Assembly (NCBI RefSeq): GCF_020080835.1
Contig: NC_058163.1
Location: forward strand, 16,317,095-16,381,094
Direction: 5' to 3'
DNA length: 64,000 nt
DNA from: Cotesia glomerata
Taxonomy: Eukaryota; Arthropoda; Insecta; Hymenoptera; Braconidae
Part shown: positions 56,692-64,000 of the stretch, one piece after another
Layout of the letters: each line of letters opens with the position of its first letter
Position numbering within the stretch: position 1 is the first letter of the stretch
Program-made: the position numbers and the translations under genes
The notes under the pieces: generated by a model
What the model saw: the letters and a program-made list of their open reading frames with translations, nothing else
What the model was told of the DNA's origin: nothing
Database searches by the model: none

Positions 56692-56805
56692 CACTGAGCC
56701 AGCTTCACCATCATCAGCGTCTCAATCTACTGGAATTATTAATTCATCGATATCTTTAACGTCTGCTCCAAATATAGAACCGGACCCATTGCCATGTACT
56801 TCACG
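56692..56805 (+). pseudogene. Ser/Thr-rich exon
   Basis: Open across 114 bp between CTCATTCACAG and CG|GTTAGT. The peptide T-E-P-A-S-P-S-S-A-S-Q-S is low-complexity. Phases fit the exons on both sides. Confidence 0.55.
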
Positions 56806-57010
56806 GTTAGTTTATAAAATAATTTTTTTTATTTATTAGTAATTGTTTATTTTTCAAAACAATTTCATCTGAATCTACTGTTTTTGAAATGATGCCATCA
56901 CAATTTTTTTTTCAATTATTTTTTTGTATAAATACAAATCTCTAGAAAGCTTTTTGAAATTTTTTATTTATTTTTTAATTATAAAATTACTTTGCTCTTA
57001 TTGTTTACAG

Positions 57011-58113
57011 AAATATTGACCAGAATTCGACATTAATTAATGATGAAACCAGTAGTCTTGAAGATTTAGATAGTACTGTTGAGGAGGACAATTTAAATTA
57101 TCAAGCGGATGTACAAAGTTTTGAAAATGATGAGTCTGCAGAGAAATGTTCTTTTTGTCAAAAAGTTAAAAAAAACGTAAAGGGCGACAAATATACTGTC
57201 GTAAAATTAAAAATAAAATACCATTTCTGGAAAAAATTAAAAACTATTTTACAGAACTGGGCGATATAGAAATGTTGCAGAAAATTCAAGAAGAAAAAAA
57301 TTCTGTTGATGATACTTTTTTGGCGTATCACAATATATGTAATTTGAATAACTTTGCCAAATACCAAAGGAAAATGAATCTACCTCCAACGAATAATTGG
57401 GCCACGAAACGAGATGTCCATAAAATTGCCAGAGAACGCTTGATTAATTATATTCCGCAAGAAATTATTACAAATCGACGACCGATGTCATTAGCTCACT
57501 TGAAATATTGTTATGCTGAATTTGTAACAGAATATTATGAACAAGCAAATTTAGAAGCTACTACATTTAGCAATCAAGCTCTCAAGGACTACATAAAAAC
57601 TCAATTAAAACACCAAATATCATTGGTCAATATTTCAAATCAACAATTTTTAATATCATCGGAAATAGATATTGAAACAATCGATGATGAAGAAATCAAT
57701 GATATATTGTTTGAACAAGAAGTAAAAGATTTCGCTTTGAAATATCGAAAAAATATATCAAAATTAAAAAGAAAACCTCGAACAGATTTCATCGATAGTG
57801 AAGTATTAAATGAAGGAGAGTAAGATGTTCCAAAATGGTTGGATATATTTTGGACAACTGCTTTGAGCGGTATTGGCAAAGAACGCTGCGATCGGGTTCG
57901 GAAATTGTTTTCATATTATTCGCAGGACTCTATCTACAGCATTACAAGAGGTTTTATTAAACCGCAAAAGCATATTTCATTGGGTATAACCATAAAAAGC
58001 CTCACGGGAAGCAAAAAAGTCGTGGATATATTAAGCAGGCAAGGTTATACTGCATCACCTATCCAAGTATACTGGAATTGGAGGCGTCTGCTGCATATTC
58101 TTGTGTTTCTAAT
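57011..58113 (+). pseudogene. Main exon, first half
   Basis: Begins after TTGTTTACAG. An acidic stretch (E-D-L-D-S-T-V-E-E-D) leads to C-S-F-C-Q-K. A one-base shift in the A-run near 57165 moves to the frame 57272-57823 (M-L-Q-K-I-Q-E-E-K ...). A stop at 57824 is followed in frame by D-V-P-K-W-L-D-I-F-W up to a shift near 58070, just before the MITE insertion. Confidence 0.6.
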
Positions 58114-58643
58114 AATCCGAACAAAAACAGTTTCACTGTAAAAAAATCGCGCCAAGTCCACGTTCATAAGACTATTAAGAAAAAAAAAATTTGTTTTTTC
58201 TTTACAAAAATATATAAAATAAAAAAATAAAAAAATCCAAGTAACCGATATGATTGTTTATGATTTTCGGAAGTTAAAAAAAATTTTGTTATAAATTTAA
58301 AAATTAAAAAAAAAATTTGGAACGTATTTAGTGTGCTCGGTCGCAAAATATTTTACTTTTAATGAAATTCGTAAAATCTATTTACTAGGACTTTAAAAAA
58401 ATTGAAATACACAATGACGTACACCAAGTACGTTCCAAAATTTTTTTCTTAATTTTTAAATTTATAACAAAATTTTTTTTAACTTCCGAAAATCATAAAC
58501 AATCATATCGGTTACTTGGATTTTTTTATTTTTTTATTTTATATATTTTTGTAAAGAAAAAAACAAATTTTTTTTTTCTTAATAGTCTTATGAACGTGAA
58601 CTTGGCGGGATTTTTTTACAGTGAAACTGTTTTTGTTCGGATT
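58114..58643. mobile_element. 530 bp foldback MITE inserted in the pseudogene
   Basis: Arms of about 215 bp (58114-58330 and 58428-58643) are inverse copies: AATCCGAACAAAAACAGTTT on the left is mirrored at 58624-58643. Further landmarks are CACGTTCATAAG/CTTATGAACGTG and GTAACCGATATGATTGTTTA. The 97 bp loop has no ORF. It separates two coding blocks of the host gene, so it arrived after the gene. Confidence 0.75.
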
Positions 58644-59103
58644 TTAGTATTTTTTGTAATTATAATAAAAATTTACAATTGGTACCAACTTAAATCTGGC
58701 GTTGGTTGCATTTTTTATAGCAAATTATCCCCTTGAAACTACAGTTTATGTAAAAATAATTCCAGCGCACCCTGACGGGTGTAGATACAAGCTGTGAAAT
58801 ATCTTTTTTTAACTGTAGTTTCCCATCTAATGAAGGATTACTATGCATTCTCGAATTATTTAGTTTGTGGCAGATCACTTTGCCCATCGAAAAAAAGTCA
58901 GGATCGAAATTTTTGCGTTGCTATAGTTTGTGCTGATTAAATTTAATAATTTCAAGTAGATTAATTGTTATAAGTGAATATAATTAATTAATAACAGTCA
59001 AATAAAGTATAAATTACTGTTATAATATACAATTTAGGAAAAAAAAGTACCGTAGAATTAAATAAAAATTTGCAACCTCAAAATAACCGTTCTGCTTACA
59101 GTA
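58644..59103. other. Non-coding interval inside the pseudogene
   Basis: No match to neighbouring blocks; near 59125-59165 a palindromic TGGCGCTCCGTT ... AACGGAACTTGGCGCCA stands at the edge where coding similarity resumes. Probably another small insertion or an intron. Confidence 0.35.
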
Positions 59104-61104
59104 AACACAGTCGGTAGTCTGGCGCTCCGTTTACAGCAGATTTGAACGGAACTTGGCGCCAGATTCTACCGAATCTGTGGATCAATTGTGTCCTTCTGGC
59201 ATTCAACCAACTTATATATTATCATCTGGAGTAGCGTGTGATAATTTTGACCGATTTGTAGAGACAAGCTCGGGCAAAAATACCTTGCATGATACTGTGG
59301 GTATTATTTATCAAAATATCCCTACTGAAGAAAAATTAAACATCATCAAAAGGAACGATGCATCTACCGAAGTTCAACGGAATTCATCAATTAATGTTCG
59401 TGATTTGGCTGGCCGTCGAAAACGTTCGTTCGGGAACAGTCATTTGAAAATATACCGTATGCGAAGCAACGTCATCCAGAATTTTGGCGTAATAGTGTAG
59501 CGTCACCTGACGAACTACAAAATTAACTAATTTTCAACATAGATATTTTACACAGGTACTTTCCCATAGCTTACAACTTTCAAACACGCCATTGTAAGTA
59601 GAAAATAATGCCAAAATTTTAAAAGATGACAGTAGATCCAAAAGGTTGAGTATTTAACGCAAATTAATAATTCACCCACGGATCCAGCTGTTGTTAAAGA
59701 GACGATGCGAAGAAGTTTGCAAATCGCTTCGGAATGCCAGAAAAATTTCTTCAGCGTTACTTACGATTTAGACATGGCAAAAATTGCTTTACGGATACAG
59801 AGTGCGAAGGATGAATTCCAAAAACTTTTCATTAATTTTGGATCTTTCCATATAATGTGATCATTCATGAAAGCCATCGGAAAATTTATAAGTGGATCTG
59901 GGTTAACAAATATTCTTATAGATAGCGAAATTTTTGTCAGTGGTTCTATCAGTTCGTTTTTAAGTGGAAAACACTTTAATCGATGCAGAAAAATTCATCC
60001 TCAACTTTCTCTTGCTTTGCAGATTTTGCATTTGGAAAGGTTTTTACAACAACATAATCAGTACCTGGACAATATTAGAAAATACTAAGAAATATTTAAT
60101 GAACAACAGAATGATGACCCACAATTAACGAATGAGAATTTAAAAATATTATTTAACAAATATGAAGAGTATAAAAATGCAACTTTAAATGGAAGGCATG
60201 GTAAAACACTTCAAATTTATTTAATTTACACAAGATTAGTTGAATATTATCTTCAATTAGAATATAGTATTCGTATAGGCGACTTTAATTTGTTTGTACA
60301 TACTTTATCGACTTATCCCAATAAATATACCTTGCATAACTATGGTGATTCATTGAAAAAAAAACATTTGTTATTTTCGGTAAAGTATGTACAAGCTACA
60401 CAAAACTACTAAATAAAAAAAACTAGTAAATATTGAAACGACACATCCCGGATTGCTTGATGATTGTCAAAAGTGTTTCTTGGGCATTCGAAGAACAATG
60501 AAACCGTTTTCAAGAATTCCAGTTGATTTAACGCTCTAACAAACGATGCTGATGCTGCTTCTAGAGCTTCTGGAATTATTAACATCACAAATTCGTCCTC
60601 TGTAAAACAAAAATGGTTAATCACTCATTCACTACGTACAAGTGTTATATCTAAAATGATAGAATTTTGTAATATGAAATCAACAGATGATATTACAAAA
60701 GATTTAAAAAAGTCAACAATTAATAAATCTACAAAAAACTTAGACGTAATGATGCAACTAATAAAGCAGTATACCAACCCTTTTGCACCAGAAGTATCAG
60801 AAGATCATCTTTACAATATTTTGGAAGGTCAGTCGGTGAACGATGAAATATATAAATTTTTATCATCAGTTGAAATCGAGGGTGAAAAACAACAAAAAAA
60901 TTTCATTGCTAAGACTCGAGTAACACTAGATAGGTTTGATAAAGCCATTGCCAAAAATAAAATAATTAATTTTGAGTACAAAAATACGCAAAAAGTAAAA
61001 ATTAATGGAAAAGTGAAAGAAGTTAAGATCCAAAAAGATGTTTTTGATCGTCTACTCTATGCGTCACTAACAAATAAAATTGATATAGAAAAAACATTGT
61101 TATC
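59104..61104 (+). pseudogene. Main exon, middle part
   Basis: Blocks in changing frames: D-N-F-D-R-F-V-E-T-S-S-G-K-N-T-L-H-D-T (59240-59300), G-S-F-H-I-M then S-F-M-K-A-I-G-K-F (59840-59890), G-K-H-F-N-R-C (59970), and the long frame 60656-61104 with E-I-E-G-E-K-Q-Q. Stops near 60090 and 60410 and several shifts intervene. Confidence 0.55.
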
Positions 61105-62411
61105 CTCTAGCTCCTATTCCATTTTTACTCTGTCATACTAATGGAACAATTTACAAGACCTCCAAATCTGTGGTTATTGATGAACTATTAGAATATCAAA
61201 CTGGAATAGTAAATCCTCCAGAGGCAGACATTCACTTAGTTGATGGATTTTGTTTATTACATACGTTGAAGAACCTTTCCAGCAAATATGGTAAAATCTC
61301 GATGCATATATTAAAAATGCTTACATATAATAGAAAAGAAGTACATATCATATTTGACAAATACAAAAAACCCAGTATTAATGACTTTAAACATGATCTG
61401 AGAGGTGAAGAGGACACACAGTATGACGTAATACGTAAAGACAATAATCGTCCTGCTGATTTCTGCAAATTATTGAGGAGCAACAACTTTAAAGAAAAAT
61501 TTGTAGAATTTTTAATTGATGATTGGACAAGGGAAAAATTTATTACATTGATTACGGAAAGACTATTAAACTTAATTATGATCAATATTACTCTTATGAG
61601 GTGTCTAGTGGAAATAAAATAAAAAGAGTCATTGACTATAACCTCTTTTGTTATCATCAAGAAGCTTCAACCAAAATTGTATACCACATTTGTCGATTAC
61701 ATACTAACTATCGTGTGCAGATACATTGTACAGATTCTGATATACCAATAATAATGTTGGCAAATTTTAAGCATTTAAAAGATAACATTGAAATAATAAT
61801 TAATTTAAGCATGAGTAAAAAAAAAATGTACTTGAACATAATCGAAATTTATGCCAAGCTTGGAGATCAATTATCTTGTTTACTCGCCATATGCCATATT
61901 TTTACAGGGAATGATTACAATCCTGCTTTCTTCTGTAAAGAAAAAAAGAGACCATTTAGTATTTTAATGAAAAATAAAAATTTTCAAGAAGCTTTTATTA
62001 AACGCCTACGAATTGAAAATTCAGCATTAATAACATCGAATGAGGTTGTTAAAATTATTGAAGAGTATGTATGCAGAGTATATTTATTAAAAACAAAAAA
62101 TGACATCAATAGAGGACGGTATGAGTTGTTTGAAAAAGGGTATGAATCCAAAAATGAAAGTGAAGAAATTTTAAAACAAAAAATCGTAGGATATAATCCT
62201 CCCAGTTTGCCACCAACAAAACAAGAATTACTGCAATAAATTAAAAGAACTGTATTCATCTGCAATGTATGGTGTAATGCACACATGCGGTGTCCCACGG
62301 AAAAATTGCCAGAATATTTTGGATGGACAATAATTGATGGCAAATATAAATATTATTGGTTTGATGGTCCCCAAAGTCGATCTTTTGAAGAATTATCGTC
62401 TGACATGCAAG
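61105..62411 (+). pseudogene. PIN/FEN-like C-terminal part
   Basis: A frameshift near 61105 restores P-I-P-F-L-L-C-H. The frame 61170-61523 holds V-H-I-I-F-D-K-Y-K-K-P-S. A second shift near 61525 leads to 61523-62239 with H-Q-E-A-S-T-K-I, T-D-S-D-I-P-I-I and H-I-F-T-G-N-D. A stop near 62237 is followed in frame by W-T-I-I-D-G-K-Y-K-Y-Y-W-F to the donor at 62411. The acidic residues sit where PIN/FEN-type nucleases bind metal, but E-A-D-T has become E-A-S-T. Confidence 0.5.
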
Positions 62412-62492
62412 GTACCCTATTAATAATATTGTTATTTATCGATTAATTATTTATTATTACATCATTTACTTAATTTTATCATGTTATTACAG

Positions 62493-62593
62493 AATTAGAT
62501 GTCACGAGTGAGGAAAGTGAAACAGATAGAGATGACAGCGACGTTAGTAGCGAAGACTATGAGGATTTATCAAATAAATCTGATGAAGATTAA
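62493..62593 (+). pseudogene. Last exon, acidic tail
   Basis: Follows ATTACAG. E-L-D-V-T-S-E-E-S-E-T-D-R-D-D ends with TAA at 62591-62593. AATAAAG at about 62649 could serve as the poly(A) signal. Confidence 0.55.
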
Positions 62594-62731
62594 TTTTTCT
62601 TTTTATATACATAAATTTACAAATTTTTGTATCTAGTTTTTAAAAAAAATAAAGTTTTTTAAATTAAAAAAAAAGATTTAGGGGCATTCCATGGTGACTG
62701 GTGGGATATTTGACTGGAATTTTATCAATTA

Positions 62732-64000
62732 CTAGCTAACCCGGCAAACGTTGTTTTGCCATGTATGTTATTTCAAGAAAACATTTTTTTTATTCAATGA
62801 AAAGAACTATCTTATGTAAGTGTGCGGGGATATATTTATAATCGAAAGCGTTATAAACAATAAAAGTATGTTTTATTTAGGTTGATAAATTAATCTTTAT
62901 TAAAGTAACGAATATATTTTAAATTACAATCCTTGATAGCTATTTAAACATCAAAAATAATTATTCATATTTTTACTATCAATTATGGCAGTTGAAAAAA
63001 AAAAAATTAATCTCTCAGCGAAATAGAGTGTACAATATTCTTGGTTAGTCCGTCTTTAGCCAACACAAACAAACTGGATGGTTTTCCTACGCGAGAACAT
63101 GCTACATATAGTTGTCCGTGAGAAAAGCACGGTGTTTCTAAATCTAAGCCACATACAGACAATGTTTGTCCTTGTGACTTATTGATCGTCATAGCGAATG
63201 CCAATCTAATTGGGAATTGAGTGCGTTTGAATTCAATTGGCACATCTGTGGGAATCATAGGGATTCGTGGCAGCAACACATTCTCGCCTTGAAACTTGCC
63301 ATTCAAGATGATGGCTTCAATAACGTTTTTCATTAATTTTTTAATGACTAATCGTGTGCCATTACATAGCTGTGGTGGGTTCAAGTTACGAAGCAGAATA
63401 ATCGGAGATCCAACCTTTAATTATAAATGATGTGGTGGCTTGCCTGGCAAATCCAATGAATTTAAAAACTCAATTGGATAATTCACAATCTGGTTGGTAT
63501 CGCAAACTGCATCGATAGATTTGTATGACACCAAGTCCCCAGGAAACTGCTGTTGTATTTTTGAATTTAACCCATTGACGTCCACATTTTTAGCTGTCAA
63601 GATCGCTCTTTCTGCCAGCCACTTATGATTTTCATATTGTGTATGTACATCGGGAAATATGTGATCGATAAGAGTATTGCGAGTCGATGATTGTGCAGAA
63701 GTTCGTCTGTAATTTCATGCATCCAGTATTTTCATGTACAGAAACTTTCCCATCGCCAATATCTAACAGTTGTTTAGAGAATGTTTCGGCGGATGAATCC
63801 TGAAGCATTTGAACGCGCATGTTCACCGTAAGTTGTACTTTTTCATAATTACGCCACAGTCGCGATGATTTTAAGCAAGCGTTAATTTCATCAGCCCACG
63901 TTGAACGTGGAATAACAGGAAGTGTTTGTCTGAAATCACTTGAAAGGAGTAACAAAGTGCCGCCAAATAGTTTATCGTTGTTTTTTATTGTAACGGGTGT
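62732..64000 (-). mobile_element. Helitron, 3' end and part of the coding region
   Basis: The minus strand ends with hairpin GGCAAA-ACAACG-TTTGCC (62760-62743), then GGGTTAG and CTAG (62735-62732), followed by a T outside. This is the canonical Helitron 3' end: a hairpin about ten bases before CTRR, with insertion 5' of T. The helicase remnant lies upstream in the same orientation. The 5' end is beyond the window. Confidence 0.85.
63007..64000 (-). pseudogene. Helitron Rep/helicase: Pif1-type helicase C-terminal part, broken
   Basis: The frame 63955-63632 contains L-L-S-S-D-F-R-Q-T-L-P-V-I-P-R-S-T and L-T-V-N-M-R-V-Q. After a frameshift near 63690 the frame continues, with a TAA near 63420, to 63384-63007. 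That part holds L-C-N-G-T-R-L, I-N-K-S-Q-G-Q-T-L and Q-L-Y-V-A-C-S-R-V-G, the late helicase motifs of the Pif1 family. In Helitrons this domain unwinds DNA during rolling-circle transposition. The Rep nuclease domain and Walker A would lie beyond 64000. Confidence 0.88.

Larger units (their letters stand above)
55965..62593 (+). pseudogene. Decayed intron-containing transposon-like gene with PIN/FEN-like C-terminal region
   Basis: Recognised exons: about 55965-56190, 56692-56805, from 57011 on, and the last one 62493-62593. The junctions have GT/AG signals and agree in phase (AG|C, CG|A, CAA-G|AA). The N-terminus has a zinc-finger-like block (E-K-R-E-E-V then G-Y-H-S-S-C-Y-K-K-F). Later blocks are L-G-I-T-I-K-S-L-T-G-S (58000), D-N-F-D-R-F-V-E-T (59250), G-K-H-F-N-R-C (59975), then V-H-I-I-F-D-K-Y (61350), H-Q-E-A-S-T-K-I (61665), T-D-S-D-I-P-I-I (61735) and H-I-F-T-G-N-D (61900), and an acidic tail. 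I recall this block order from abundant uncharacterised proteins of insects, cnidarians and molluscs. The late blocks resemble PIN/FEN-type nuclease motifs (E-A-D-T, T-D-T-D). Many frameshifts and stops make it dead. Confidence 0.6.

Overview
The window looks like AT-rich insect nuclear DNA. Its mobile-element content (an R1-clade LINE, Ty3/Gypsy and Ty1/Copia elements, Helitrons, TIR elements) and its low gene density fit a hymenopteran such as a parasitoid wasp, but no host gene here fixes the species. Almost everything recognisable is a transposable element, often nested in another. I see no bacterial, plasmid or viral operon, no CRISPR array and no intact rRNA or tRNA gene. Two 100-N assembly gaps lie at 2267-2366 and 27029-27128.

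Layout. 0-2.3 kb: AT-rich DNA holding a 1.28 kb foldback element. 2.4-6.05 kb: a decayed R1-clade LINE whose 5' half is inverted against its 3' half. 6.9-15.2 kb: (TA)n arrays separated by a 358 bp MITE, a TA-flanked TIR element carrying a 4.26 kb CACTA-like element with long inverted arms, and a 3 kb non-coding unit. 15.2-16.1 kb: a solo Gypsy LTR. 16.2-26.9 kb: a complete Gypsy-type retrotransposon (minus strand) with LTRs, PPT, PBS, gag, a candidate -1 frameshift site, pol and an unusual C-terminal extension of pol. 27.1-27.3 kb: a probable Helitron 5' end. 27.4-42.0 kb: a second, internally deleted Gypsy copy interrupted by a full-length Copia element (28.9-35.8 kb), whose own gag carries another insertion. 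42.4-55.6 kb: three copies of a repeat with TTAACTTCCCGC ends and an internal (TG)n; a LINE is inserted in the (TG)n/(CA)n of two of them, and one of these LINEs is full length (49.4-54.5 kb). A possible host exon lies at 44.07-44.26 kb. 56-62.6 kb: a decayed, intron-containing, transposon-like gene with a PIN/FEN-like C-terminal region. 62.7-64 kb: the 3' end of a Helitron with Pif1-type helicase remnants.

How the parts relate. Two target preferences are visible. The LINE copies abut (CA/TG)n tracts, matching the known microsatellite specificity of Waldo/Mino-type R1-clade elements; here the tract belongs to another repeat family. The Gypsy LTRs and several TIR elements abut (TA)n arrays. 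No coding element is fully open; each has nonsense codons, frameshifts or deletions. The observations most worth following are the frameshift cassette in Gypsy copy 1, the zinc-ligand-rich extension of its pol that stays open in the otherwise broken second copy, the array of GGTGA-N4-TCACC dyads next to the 3' LTR, and the exon-intron structure of the 56-62.6 kb gene.
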